Part shown: positions 35,708-44,359 of the stretch, in pieces
Numbering within the stretch: the stretch's first letter is position 1
How the letters are laid out: each line of letters begins with the position of its first letter
Assembly: GCA_945878115.1 (NCBI GenBank)
Contig: CAMDVD010000002.1
Span: 62,001-126,000 of the forward strand
Length of the DNA: 64,000 bases
DNA from: Chitinophaga pinensis
GTDB lineage: Bacteria; Bacteroidota; Bacteroidia; Chitinophagales; Chitinophagaceae
Direction of reading: 5' to 3'
The notes under the pieces: model-generated
Seen by the model: the letters and a program-made list of their open reading frames with translations, nothing else
Databases searched by the model: none
Told to the model about the DNA's origin: nothing
Translations under genes and position numbers: made by a program

Positions 35708-36847
35708 TTATATTGAATGAGCCAAAGATACTATGGCATGCGTTAAATTTTGCCAACTGTACTTTTTCTTTTCTTCTTGAATAGCTAAAAGATAATGGTT
35801 CTGTTTTTGTGTAAAAAAGAATTCAATTTTTTCAGCAATAGATTCGGCATTCGGTTCTGCAATGATACCAACATGATCTGGTACCAAATCGGGCAAACCA
35901 CCTACATTAGTGACTATCATTGGTTTTTCAAAATGATAGGCGAGAGGTGTTACCCCACTTTGTGTAGCTGATTTATAAGGCTGTATCACACAATCCGCAG
36001 CACTCAAATAATATTTAACCTCACTATCATTTATAAAATGGGTGTGTAAAATAAGTTGATCTTGTATTTGCAATTTTTCTATTAAATCTAAATAGGGTTG
36101 TTCATTTTCATAAAACTCGCCAGCAATCAAAAATTGAACTGGATGCGCTACAAAATAGTTTTTAGCTTTGAGTATATGTATGGCTTCAAACAATACATCC
36201 AGTCCTTTGTATTTTCGGATGAACCCAAAGAACAAAACAATCGGGGCTTTAGTCTGAATGCCTAGTTTCTCTTTTGCATCGTGGCTATTTATTTTCTCTC
36301 CAAAATTGTCATACAATGGATGCGTAACTTGGATTACTTTTTTAGTCGTCAAGGTATGTATATCGAGGCGCACTTTTTCACTCATGGTAATAAAACCATC
36401 AATCGGTTTTATGAAATATTTTGTAAAAGCGGTATCCCCAAATCTTTTTTCATGCGGAATGATATTGTCCGCTATGCAAATGATTTTTGTGTGTTTATTT
36501 TTTTTGACTATTCGCAAAATAGTTCCCAAGCAAGGACCCATAAAAGGCAACCAATAACGAACCACAATAATATCTGGTTTTATTTTTTGAATTATGCGCC
36601 CTACGAGCAGCCAATTCAAAGGGTTTACGGCATTTATTTTTTCCTGAATGCGAATGTCGGTAGGAGCAGGCTCATTGCTATACTGTGTTGTGCCTGGGAA
36701 AAGAAAGTTGGGATATTGTAAGGAAAAAGTAAAAATTTGGACCTCTTTTTTTTCACTTGCAAAAGCTCTTGCTAATCTTTCATTGAAAGAAGAAAGCCCA
36801 CCTCGTAAAGGATGTGCTGGACCGATAATCAAAATAGATGGGTTCAT
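35708..36847 (-). CDS. Glycosyltransferase, GT4 (GT-B) family
   Basis: 379 residues. N-terminal Rossmann half starts ILIIGPAHPLRGGLSSFNER, the second half has the nucleotide-sugar site with PIVLFFGFIRKYKGLDVLFE, ADCVIQPYKSATQSGVTPLA and the EX7E-like stretch FEKPMIVTNVGGLPDLVPDH, typical of GT4 retaining transferases. No membrane span; peripheral membrane location is likely for lipid-linked acceptors. Upstream gene of the operon with the heptose-kinase-like protein, divergent from mrdA with about 110 bases between. Donor and acceptor sugars cannot be read from the sequence. Confidence 0.9.
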   Translation of the reverse strand: MNPSILIIGPAHPLRGGLSSFNERLARAFASEKKEVQIFTFSLQYPNFLFPGTTQYSNEPAPTDIRIQEKINAVNPLNWLLVGRIIQKIKPDIIVVRYWLPFMGPCLGTILRIVKKNKHTKIICIADNIIPHEKRFGDTAFTKYFIKPIDGFITMSEKVRLDIHTLTTKKVIQVTHPLYDNFGEKINSHDAKEKLGIQTKAPIVLFFGFIRKYKGLDVLFEAIHILKAKNYFVAHPVQFLIAGEFYENEQPYLDLIEKLQIQDQLILHTHFINDSEVKYYLSAADCVIQPYKSATQSGVTPLAYHFEKPMIVTNVGGLPDLVPDHVGIIAEPNAESIAEKIEFFFTQKQNHYLLAIQEEKKKYSWQNLTHAIVSLAHSI

Positions 36848-36903
36848 GAAATCGGACGCAAGTTATTGTTTTTTTTATAATCAAACTTGTATGCACTTGC
36901 AGG

Positions 36904-36932
36904 TTGTCAATTGACAATTTGTATTACATTTG
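36904..36932 (+). promoter_or_regulatory. Promoter of the mrdA-rodA operon
   Basis: TTG (36904-36906), 18 bases, TACATTTG (36925-36932): a near-consensus Bacteroidota promoter. It overlaps the TTG at 36930 that opens the mrdA frame, supporting the ATG at 36960 as start. Confidence 0.65.
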
Positions 36933-36959
36933 TCGGAATCTCTTTTACCTTCACTTTTC

Positions 36960-39014
36960 ATGTCCGACTTTCAGCAAAATAGAAGTAAGTTCATTACTAT
37001 TTTATTCGTTCTAGTGCCTACTATCATTATGATTCGCTTACTTTTTTTACAAGTATTTGATATCGGTGCGTATAAAGAAGCAGCTCTTGGTCAAGCCATT
37101 TATATTAAAAAAATGTACCCGCCTAGAGGTATCATTTATGATAGAAAAAATGTGGTGATGATGAATAACAGCATCGTGTATGATTTGGTGGTGGAGCCAA
37201 AAAAAATAAAACCCGATTTTGATACTACTTTATTGTGCAAACAATTAAATATTAGCAATGAAGATTTTAGAAAACAGTTTAGAAAATTAGTGATTAAAAA
37301 TGGACCAGGTCAAAAAAATCTGACGCTGTTTAAAAATTTGTCACCGACTTCTGTTGCTCGTTTGCAAGAAAATATTTTTGATTTTTCTGGTGTTGATTTA
37401 GTAGAGCATTCAGAAAGAAATTTTACGTATGGATGTGGTGCAAGTATGTTGGGATATATCAATGAAATCAGTGAATCCCAATTAAAAAAAGAAAAGTATG
37501 CCTCTTATCAAAAAGGAGATTATGTCGGCATCACTGGTATTGAAAGTACTTATGAAGAAATATTGCGAGGTCATGCTGGTGTGCAGTATTTATTGCGAGA
37601 TGTAAAACAACGTATTCAAGGTCCATACAAAGCTGGTATGTTAGATTCTGCTTCCAAACCAGGAAAGTATTTGCAGTTGTATATTGATGCGAAGTTGCAA
37701 AAACTAACAGAAACTTTATTGGCAAATAAGTTAGGAAGCGCAGTAGCGATAGACCCTAAAACTGGCGGTATACTTGCCTTTGCGAGTGGTCCATCCTTTG
37801 ATCCAACTTTATTGACAGGCACAGATAAAGGAAGAAATTTAGGTAGAATGTTGGTGGATGCAACCAAGCCATTATTTAACAGACCTATACAAGCAAACTA
37901 TCCACCGGGTTCTACTTTCAAACCCTTGACAGCTTTAGTGGCTTTGAATGAGGGTGTAATTTTACCTAGCTTCGGTTATCCTTGTCATGGAGGTTATTAT
38001 ACTTGCGGCAGAAGAATTGGTTGTACAGAATCTTGGTCTGGTCATGCAGCGAATTTGTATTTGGCAATTGCCCATTCATGCAATGCATATTTCTGTCATG
38101 TATTTCGCTTAATTATTGACAACCCTCATTATGAAAACATACACGTGGGTTTACAACGTTGGCATCGTTATATGAATGAGTTTGGACTTGGTCATCCAGT
38201 TGGTATTGATATTCCTTCCGAAGGCGGTGGCAATATCCCCGATTCAACTTATTTTAATCGAGTATATAATGGCAGTTGGAATTCATGTACCAATTGTATC
38301 ATTGGCATGGGACAAGGTGAGGTATTATTGACGCCGCTGCAAATGGCAAATGCCATATGTATCATTGCCAACAGAGGTTCTTTTTATATTCCACATTTTG
38401 TGCGAACCATCAATGGAGATACATCTCATCCCATGCTTAAGAAATTCAGAGAAAAGCATGTGGTAGCAAGGGTAGCTGATACTGCTTTCAATGCCGTTAT
38501 TGCTGGAATGCAAGCAGTAATAGAAGAAGGTACAGGTAAGATAGCACGTATTCCGAATATTATCGTTTGTGGTAAAACGGGTACCGCACAAAACGAACGG
38601 ATCATCTTTGGTAAACGAGTAAAGTTGCAAAACCATTCATTGTTTGTGGCATTTGCGCCAAGAGATAATCCGAAAATTGCCGTGGCGGTATGTATTGAAA
38701 ATGCAGGATACGGAGCTACTTGGGCAGGTCCGATTGCGAGTTTGATGATGGAACAATTTTTAAATGATACCATCAATGTCAGTCGCGCTCCATTATTGAA
38801 GAAAATGCAAGAAGCAAAAATTATTCCGAACTATACTTATATTCTAGACTCTTTAGAAAAGCAAGCATATAAAGATCGTCAGGCATTGAAGCATTTATCA
38901 AAAGATAGTCTGGCAAAATTAAATCATGTGAAAGATAGCATTCAACATTTTAATGATTCCTTGAAAGCGAGATATATTTTTAATCGAATTTATTACAAGA
39001 ACACAAAACAATAA
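36960..39014 (+). CDS. mrdA: Penicillin-binding protein 2 (peptidoglycan transpeptidase)
   Basis: Class B PBP that cross-links side-wall peptidoglycan with RodA. 684 residues: one N-terminal membrane helix (about 12-32), dimerisation domain with PRGIIYDRKN near residue 58, and the transpeptidase with SxxK as PPGSTFKPLTALVALNEG, SxN as AIAHSCNAYFCH and KTG as VCGKTGTAQNE. All three motifs are intact. A Cys-rich loop near residues 345-360 (CHGGYYTCGRRIGCTESW) is seen in homologues of this phylum. It starts 28 bases past the -7 box and leads an operon with rodA, 5 bases downstream. Confidence 0.95.
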   Translation: MSDFQQNRSKFITILFVLVPTIIMIRLLFLQVFDIGAYKEAALGQAIYIKKMYPPRGIIYDRKNVVMMNNSIVYDLVVEPKKIKPDFDTTLLCKQLNISNEDFRKQFRKLVIKNGPGQKNLTLFKNLSPTSVARLQENIFDFSGVDLVEHSERNFTYGCGASMLGYINEISESQLKKEKYASYQKGDYVGITGIESTYEEILRGHAGVQYLLRDVKQRIQGPYKAGMLDSASKPGKYLQLYIDAKLQKLTETLLANKLGSAVAIDPKTGGILAFASGPSFDPTLLTGTDKGRNLGRMLVDATKPLFNRPIQANYPPGSTFKPLTALVALNEGVILPSFGYPCHGGYYTCGRRIGCTESWSGHAANLYLAIAHSCNAYFCHVFRLIIDNPHYENIHVGLQRWHRYMNEFGLGHPVGIDIPSEGGGNIPDSTYFNRVYNGSWNSCTNCIIGMGQGEVLLTPLQMANAICIIANRGSFYIPHFVRTINGDTSHPMLKKFREKHVVARVADTAFNAVIAGMQAVIEEGTGKIARIPNIIVCGKTGTAQNERIIFGKRVKLQNHSLFVAFAPRDNPKIAVAVCIENAGYGATWAGPIASLMMEQFLNDTINVSRAPLLKKMQEAKIIPNYTYILDSLEKQAYKDRQALKHLSKDSLAKLNHVKDSIQHFNDSLKARYIFNRIYYKNTKQ

Positions 39015-39019
39015 TTGAA

Positions 39020-40339
39020 GTGGGTATCATACGCAAAACATTTTCAGAACGAATAGATTGGTTACTGGTCTTTCTTTTTTTAGCATTATCAATCATTGGT
39101 ATTCTGTGTATTTTTTCTATCGAACATAGAGATACAGATGCTAGTATTTTTATCATGAATAGAAATTATATGAAGCAATTAATTTGGTTCAGCATTTCTA
39201 TTTGCTTGGCAATTATTATTTTATTGATGGATAGTAAATTCATTACTGCGATCCCTTTTTTATCCTATGTAGTTGGCTTTTTCTTTTTAATATTAGCACT
39301 TACGCCTTTAGGTAAAGGGGTCAAAGGGTCGCACTCATGGCTCAATCTAGGCTTTTTTACTTTTCAGCCAGGCGAGTTGATGAAATTATTTACATCTTTG
39401 TCAATAGCCAAATTTCTGTCGATGCAAGAAGTCAATTTCGGGACATTAAAACATAGAATGTATTGTGCTGCTATTGCTTTAGTACCCGCCCTTATTATTA
39501 TTATGCAAAGTGAAACGGGTTTGGCATTGGTTTATTTTTCGTTCTTTTTGGCGATGTATCGAGAAGGCTTACCTAATATCGTTTTGATTATAGGCTTCTC
39601 TTTGTTGACGCTCACCTTGGTTACCTTATTGATTCCTAAAAATATATTATTTATTATTTTGACCGTGTTGGCTGCACTCATTATTTATTCGCAAAGAAAA
39701 CTACTACGCAGAAATAGAGATGTGTTGATTAGCATTACTGGTATTTGGTTTGTTGGTGTTTTGTTTTCGCAAGTGATAGTGCCTGTTGCATTCAAACATG
39801 TATTGAAAGGATATCAAGTGCAAAGAGTGTATACCATGCTGGGGCAAGAAGTTCCTGAAGAATATACGCAAGAAGGCGTAGACAATAAAAAGCAAAATGC
39901 AGCGCAGTATAATGTAAGTCAATCCAAGATAGCCATTGCATCTGGTGGCTTTTGGGGCAAGGGTTATTTGAATGGAACACAAACACAATTTGATTGGGTG
40001 CCAGAGCAAAGGACAGATTTTATTTTCTGTACCATAGGCGAACAATTTGGTTTTTTTGGCAGCACCATTCTCTTATTACTCTATGTTGTTTTTCTTCTTC
40101 GAATTGGATTTATTGCAGAAAGGCAAAGGTCTCAATTCAGTAGGGTATACGCCTACTGTGTTGCTGGCATCTTGTTTTTTCATTTGGTCATTAATATCGG
40201 CATGACCGTTGGAATTGCGCCCGTTATTGGTATTCCATTGCCATTGTTGAGTTATGGCGGCACTTCATTATTAACCTTCTCTATCCTTATTTTTATTTTG
40301 GTTCGTTTGGATGCAGATAGACATATGGTATTAAGATAA
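39020..40339 (+). CDS. rodA: Rod-shape SEDS glycosyltransferase RodA
   Basis: Polytopic inner-membrane peptidoglycan polymerase of the elongation machinery. 439 residues with ~10 helices; family blocks include GSHSWLNLGFFTFQPGELMK near residue 110, SETGLALVYF, and the C-terminal GIPLPLLSYGGTSLLTFSI. A larger loop with EVPEEYTQEGVDNKKQNAAQ (about 275-295) and the conserved GGFWGKGYLNGTQTQ...VPEQRTDFIF segment follows. The start is GTG at 39020, 5 bases after mrdA. Partner of PBP2 in the same operon; mreBCD are not adjacent here. Confidence 0.95.
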   Translation: MGIIRKTFSERIDWLLVFLFLALSIIGILCIFSIEHRDTDASIFIMNRNYMKQLIWFSISICLAIIILLMDSKFITAIPFLSYVVGFFFLILALTPLGKGVKGSHSWLNLGFFTFQPGELMKLFTSLSIAKFLSMQEVNFGTLKHRMYCAAIALVPALIIIMQSETGLALVYFSFFLAMYREGLPNIVLIIGFSLLTLTLVTLLIPKNILFIILTVLAALIIYSQRKLLRRNRDVLISITGIWFVGVLFSQVIVPVAFKHVLKGYQVQRVYTMLGQEVPEEYTQEGVDNKKQNAAQYNVSQSKIAIASGGFWGKGYLNGTQTQFDWVPEQRTDFIFCTIGEQFGFFGSTILLLLYVVFLLRIGFIAERQRSQFSRVYAYCVAGILFFHLVINIGMTVGIAPVIGIPLPLLSYGGTSLLTFSILIFILVRLDADRHMVLR

Positions 40340-40345
40340 AAAAAT

Positions 40346-41092
40346 ATGGGTATACAAATTCATCCACTTTCTGAAGGCGTTTTTACAATAGGACATGATA
40401 AAATATTTCATCTTTTTGATGTCGACAATCATGTATTGGAAGAAAGATCGATTGGTTCATTATTGGTAGAAATCCAACCCTTTTTAATACAGATAAATGG
40501 AAAAAATATTCTCTTAGATACTGGCTTAGGTTTTACTTTACCGACTGGTGAATTACAGTTGCACCATAACCTACGCCGCATAGGTATTGAGCCCGAGCAG
40601 GTACACAGTGTAATCCTTTCGCATCTACACAAAGACCATGCAGGGGGCATTTCATTTGTCAATGCAATGGGAATTGAAACCTTGTCATTTCCAAATGCAA
40701 CGTATTATGTCAGCAAAAAAGAGTTTGATTATGCGATGCAAAATGGTGCTCCATCTTATGTCATTTCAGATATTGAATTGTTGCAAAATTCGCCACAAGT
40801 AGAGTGGTTAGATGACGAAGGAAATTTGCACAACATGCTACAATACCAAACTGTTGGCGGGCATTGTCCATTTCATATTAGCATGTTGTTTCATGCAGAT
40901 GGAGAGCTTGTTTTCTTTGGTGGTGATGTGGTGCCGCAATACAAACAACTCATTACTCGCTACATTGCCAAGTATGATTATGATGGTAAAAGATGCATGG
41001 AGCTAAGGCAACATTTTGCGAAAGAAGGAAAAGAAAACCATTGGACATTTTTGTTTTACCATGATGTGAAAACGCCGTATGCGAAGTTGTAG
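40346..41092 (+). CDS. Metallo-beta-lactamase-fold hydrolase
   Basis: 248 residues, cytosolic by sequence. Zinc-binding motif HxHxDH as ILSHLHKDHAGG (about 92-103), further ligand His in VGGHCPFHISML, Asp in VFFGGDVVPQ and His in LFYHD near the C-terminus, so both metal sites look complete. It starts 6 bases after rodA and is thus translated from the cell-wall operon mRNA, but the family covers lactonases, glyoxalases and nucleases, and the substrate is not readable. Followed by a repeat-filled gap. Confidence 0.85.
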   Translation: MGIQIHPLSEGVFTIGHDKIFHLFDVDNHVLEERSIGSLLVEIQPFLIQINGKNILLDTGLGFTLPTGELQLHHNLRRIGIEPEQVHSVILSHLHKDHAGGISFVNAMGIETLSFPNATYYVSKKEFDYAMQNGAPSYVISDIELLQNSPQVEWLDDEGNLHNMLQYQTVGGHCPFHISMLFHADGELVFFGGDVVPQYKQLITRYIAKYDYDGKRCMELRQHFAKEGKENHWTFLFYHDVKTPYAKL

Positions 41093-41156
41093 AAGGGTTG
41101 GGAAGGAAGGCTTCGCTTGAAGTGAAATCTTCCTTGAAATAAAAATAAAAATATTT

Positions 41157-41243
41157 TGGGCGGCGCACACGCTTTTCGCTACAATCTTTTTGCTGCAGAG
41201 CCAGCAAAAAGGATTTTCGCTACAATCGTTGCCGCAATACAAC
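41157..41243 (+). repeat. GGGCGGC...GCCGCAAT dispersed element, copy 3
   Basis: GGGCGGCGCACACGC at the left and GTTGCCGCAATACAAC at the right. Here the word TTTTCGCTACAATC occurs twice as a direct repeat on either side of a stem with CTTTTTGCT and AGCAAAAAG. Confidence 0.8.
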
Positions 41244-41305
41244 GACAAATAAAATGTTTTGTAATCCTTGTATGGACCTTGTAACATGAAATCATGCTAA
41301 AACTT

Positions 41306-41662
41306 ATACGGCAATTTAGCAAATTAAACAATGATTTATTAGTAATTTAAGATTACAATTGTCTATCAGTTTCAAAACTAGAATGACTAAAGGAAAATTA
41401 ATATTTTTTAATGAGCTTTTCGTAAAGGTTGCTGAAAGCAACAGAATAAAACTACGAAACGAAAGACGTTTCGCAGAACATGATACGGCGATTTAGTAAA
41501 TTAAACACTGATTTATTAGTCATTTGAGATTACAATTGTCTATCAGTTTCGAAATTAGAACGACCAAATAAAATTCTATTTTTTTTAATAATCATTGCGA
41601 AAAGCTTGCTGAAAGCAACAGAATAAAACTACGAAACGAAAGACGTTTCGTAGAACATGATA
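41306..41662 (+). repeat. Tandem duplication of a 177-bp unit containing 73-bp repeat copies 1 and 2
   Basis: Units start with ATACGG at 41306 and 41483. Each ends in a 73-bp element (41416-41485 and 41590-41662) with two hairpins: GTTGCT-GAA-AGCAAC, and CTACGAAACG-AAAGA-CGTTTCGTAG (perfect in copy 2). Two more copies lie at 42387-42459 and 42530-42602. With the GGGCGGC element this fills the 41093-41784 gap; no gene is seen there. Confidence 0.8.
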
Positions 41663-41784
41663 TACAAAACCGCTGAAAGTGAATTGAGATTGCAATCTTC
41701 AAATAGTTGCACAATAAATAATAATGGTGAAGAAGACTGCTGTCAAACAATCAATAACTATATTCGCATTCAAATACATTTAAT

Positions 41785-42039
41785 ATGGAAACAACTTTTG
41801 TAGTCACACCAGATGAATTAAATAGTAATTTTTTGGCATCACTAAAAAAATTATTTAAACACCGTCGCCAATTACAAATATCTGTTTCAGTGCCAGAAGA
41901 TTTTAATCTGCTACAAACCGAAACACCACAAGCTAGCATTGCACGATTAGAAAAATGCTTGGAAGATATGAATAACAAAACAAACATAATATCTTTTACC
42001 GAAGCTCAATTAGACGAAATTATTTTTGAAAAACTATAA
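41785..42039 (+). CDS. Antitoxin of a YoeB-type module
   Basis: 84 residues, charged, with a short N-terminal beta/helix segment (FVVTPDELNSNFLASLKKLF) and an acidic C-terminal tail (IISFTEAQLDEIIFEKL), as expected for a small protein that folds onto a toxin. It lies 7 bases upstream of the YoeB frame, in the antitoxin-first order of YefM-YoeB modules, but the sequence is not a plain YefM. The assignment depends on the neighbour. It appears intact although the toxin is broken. Confidence 0.7.
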   Translation: METTFVVTPDELNSNFLASLKKLFKHRRQLQISVSVPEDFNLLQTETPQASIARLEKCLEDMNNKTNIISFTEAQLDEIIFEKL

Positions 42040-42046
42040 TCTAAAA

Positions 42047-42309
42047 ATGAAAAAAATCATTTTTCATATTGATGCTTTTGAAGATTTTACGAATTGGGCA
42101 ATTGTGAACAAAAATACCTTTAAACGTATTGCAGAATTGTTGAAAGATATTAGCAGAACGCCTTTTGAAGGCAAAGGCAAGCCCGAACCTTTGAAACATA
42201 ATTTAAAAGGGTGTGGAGCAGGCGTATTACTGATGAACACAGGTTAGTATATAGAATTGCTGAAAACACAAATGTTGAAATCATAAGTTGTAAAGGACAT
42301 TACGACTAG
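42047..42309 (+). pseudogene. YoeB/Txe-type toxin, frameshifted
   Basis: The frame from the ATG at 42047 reads MKKIIFHIDAFEDFTNWAIV ... ISRTPFEGKGKPEPLKHNLKG, a clear YoeB N-terminal part, then passes into unrelated residues and stops at 42244-42246. In the -1 frame, directly after the GGG of NLKG, the missing C-terminus appears: WSRRITDEHRLVYRIAENT, then NVEIISCKGHYD and a stop at 42307-42309. It contains the catalytic Glu/Arg/His region of the RNase. The simplest reading is loss of one G from a G run. A ribosomal frameshift at AAAGGG is possible but no strong slippery site or downstream structure is evident. Confidence 0.88.
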
Positions 42310-42342
42310 CAGACATGGGTTGCAAATCCACCAGCCAACAAA

Positions 42343-42459
42343 CATATAACACTAGAACGACCAAATAAAAATCTATATTTTTTAATAATCATTTCGTAAA
42401 GGTTGCTGAAAGCAACAGAATGAAACTACGAAACGAAAGACGTTTCGCAGAACATGATA
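42343..42459 (+). repeat. 73-bp repeat copy 3 with its upstream flank
   Basis: The core is 42387-42459; the preceding AGAACGACCAAATAAAA and the T-rich stretch also match the unit at 41483-41662, so the repeated block is longer than the hairpin core. Confidence 0.75.
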
Positions 42460-42529
42460 GACGAAGACTTAATCAAGCAAAGAATCATAGTAATCCTACT
42501 AATCAAAAAAATCATAGTTCAGACAATAT

Positions 42530-42602
42530 AATCATTTCGTAAAGGTTGCCGAAAGCAACAGAATGAAACTAGGAAACGAAAGACGTTTCGGAGAACATGA
42601 TA
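42530..42602 (+). repeat. 73-bp repeat copy 4
   Basis: Same core as copies 1-3 with CTAGGAAACG/CGTTTCGGAG in place of the paired arms, so the second hairpin is weakened. It ends 2 bases from the stop of the orphan antitoxin gene. Confidence 0.75.
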
Positions 42603-42604
42603 GC

Positions 42605-42850
42605 TTAGTTGATTCCATATTTTGTTTTGTACTTCAATACGATTGCTTCATGTGGAATTCCTTTGCCGTCTTTTATTGATTGTTGTGCTTGACGTATTCT
42701 TTTCTTTTGCTCCTCTGTTAGTGAATCAAATACAGACGCATTTTGACTATTAATCTTACTTTGTATGTAGTCAGTTACTTCTTTTAAAACATTTTCGTTT
42801 AGTGTGTCTACTTGACGAATTATATTCAGTTTAAGTTCTGCTGTATTCAT
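42605..42850 (-). CDS. Small orphan antitoxin-like protein
   Basis: 81 residues, helical and charged: MNTAELKLNIIRQVDTLNEN at the N-terminus, then VLKEVTDYIQSKI and SLTEEQKKRIRQAQQSIKDG, ending KYGIN. Proteins with this layout in this phylum usually precede a RelE/ParE toxin gene (established pattern for such addiction-module proteins). Downstream on its strand there is no toxin but copy 4 of the 73-bp repeat, 2 bases away. Either the toxin was lost or the protein has another role. No DNA-binding fold is recognised. Confidence 0.65.
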   Translation of the reverse strand: MNTAELKLNIIRQVDTLNENVLKEVTDYIQSKINSQNASVFDSLTEEQKKRIRQAQQSIKDGKGIPHEAIVLKYKTKYGIN

Positions 42851-43136
42851 ATTGTAAATTTATATAAAATTCTCATTACATAACAATTTCTTTGAACCTT
42901 GCCAGAGATTACTTCTATGAAGGGTAAAGGTTAATCCTAATTTTAAATTATCAACCATTGAAAACATATCAGAAGTTGTGACTTTGTATTCTCCGTAAAC
43001 CTTTTATAAATACAAATTCTAATCCAAGCCTTTAAAGCACAACATGCACGACATCTGCAGAAAAAAGAATCATGTAACTTGTTGAATGATTTTTAAACAT
43101 AAACTTACATTGTTTTCCTCGTCTCCTAAAAAAAAT
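42851..43136. other. Intergenic gap between orphan antitoxin and aminotransferase
   Basis: Spacer between divergent genes; no frame or repeat of the listed families found. Confidence 0.45.
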
Positions 43137-43144
43137 TAACTTTG
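43137..43144 (+). promoter_or_regulatory. -7 box of the aminotransferase operon
   Basis: TAACTTTG, 18 bases upstream of the ATG at 43163; a TTG lies 24 bases further up (43110-43112). The leader would be only about 12 bases. Confidence 0.5.
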
Positions 43145-43162
43145 TGAACCTTAAATTTAATT

Positions 43163-44356
43163 ATGCCATCTATCTCACATCGAGGCGAGCAAATGCCTTC
43201 ATCACCTATTCGTAAATTAGTTCCTTTTGCTGAAGCGGCTAAAAAACGAGGAACCAAAGTATATCATTTAAATATTGGACAGCCAGATATTGTAACACCA
43301 CAAGCAGTAATGGATGCCGTTCGACATACAAATATGACTGTACTAGCATACAGTCATAGCGCAGGTTTTGAGAGTTATAGAAAAAAATTATGCGAATATT
43401 ATCGTCGTTTTAATATTGAACTTACGCCCGAAGAAATAATCGTGACAACGGGTGGAAGTGAAGCCATACAATTTGCTTTAATGGCTTGCTTAGATCCAGG
43501 TGATGAGATCATTATTCCAGAACCATTTTATGCAAATTATAATGGATTTGCAGTAGCCAGCCAAATTGCAATTAAACCTATCTTTTCAAGTATTGAAGAT
43601 GGATTCAAATTGCCACCGATTGAAGAGTTTGAAAAAAATATTACGTCGAAGACCAAAGCCATCATGATTTGCAACCCAAATAATCCAACAGGATATTTAT
43701 ATTCTGCAGAGGAAATGAATGTGTTGAAGGATATTTGTTTGCAACATAATTTGTTTCTATTTTCTGACGAAGCCTATCGCGAATTCTGTTACGATGGACA
43801 TACACATATCTCTGCCATGAACTTAGAAGGCATGGAACAACATGTTGTTCTATTGGATACAATTTCAAAAAGATATAGTGCTTGCGGTGGACGTATTGGT
43901 GCATTTGTAACCAAGAATAAAGCTGTTTATCAAGCAGCCATGAAATTTGCACAAGCTCGTTTGAGTCCGCCAAGTTTTGCACAAATTGCTGGCGAAGCGG
44001 CAGTGGATTTACCCGCTGATTATTTCGATGAAGTAAAAGCAGAGTATTTAAAAAGACGTGATGTATTAGTGAATCGATTAAATAAAATGCCAGGTGTACT
44101 TTGTCCTAATCCAGGTGGCGCATTTTATGCCATTGCAAAATTACCAGTTACTTCTGCAGAAGATTTTTGCAGATGGTTGCTCGAACATTTTTCACACAAT
44201 AATCAAACGGTGATGATGGCTCCTGCAGCAGGGTTTTATTCTACGCCAGGTTTGGGTTTGAATGAAGTTCGTTTCGCTTATGTCTTGAATACAGATGATA
44301 TTAATGCGGCTATGGATTGTTTAGAAATTGCATTGGCACAATATCCTAATCAATAA
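43163..44356 (+). CDS. PLP-dependent class I aminotransferase (aspartate aminotransferase-like)
   Basis: Transfers amino groups between an amino acid, probably aspartate, and 2-oxo acids. 397 residues, fold-type I. Motifs: YHLNIGQPDIVTPQAVMDAV near residue 35, GGSEAIQFALMACLDPGDEI, the conserved ICNPNNPTGYLYS with the Asn that contacts PLP, SDEAYREF with the Asp/Tyr pair, and the Schiff-base Lys in LDTISKRYSACGGRIG; the substrate-carboxylate Arg is in NEVRFAYVL. All present, so active. First gene of an operon with a rhomboid protease 3 bases downstream. Exact amino-acid specificity is uncertain. Confidence 0.92.
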   Translation: MPSISHRGEQMPSSPIRKLVPFAEAAKKRGTKVYHLNIGQPDIVTPQAVMDAVRHTNMTVLAYSHSAGFESYRKKLCEYYRRFNIELTPEEIIVTTGGSEAIQFALMACLDPGDEIIIPEPFYANYNGFAVASQIAIKPIFSSIEDGFKLPPIEEFEKNITSKTKAIMICNPNNPTGYLYSAEEMNVLKDICLQHNLFLFSDEAYREFCYDGHTHISAMNLEGMEQHVVLLDTISKRYSACGGRIGAFVTKNKAVYQAAMKFAQARLSPPSFAQIAGEAAVDLPADYFDEVKAEYLKRRDVLVNRLNKMPGVLCPNPGGAFYAIAKLPVTSAEDFCRWLLEHFSHNNQTVMMAPAAGFYSTPGLGLNEVRFAYVLNTDDINAAMDCLEIALAQYPNQ

Positions 44357-44359
44357 AAA

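Noticed and set aside
40953-41287. Minus-strand frames of 84 and 94 codons over the end of the hydrolase gene and the dispersed element
   Set aside because: They overlap a well-supported gene and a repeat; no family features.
42047-42309. Programmed -1 ribosomal frameshifting in yoeB
   Set aside because: The A-site codon GGG would re-pair poorly on AGG and no downstream stem-loop is seen, so mutation or base-call error is more likely.
41306-42850. Integron-type cassette array around the toxin-antitoxin genes
   Set aside because: No integrase and no clear RYYYAAC/GTTRRRY core sites in the 73-bp repeats; kept only as a repeat-flanked scar.
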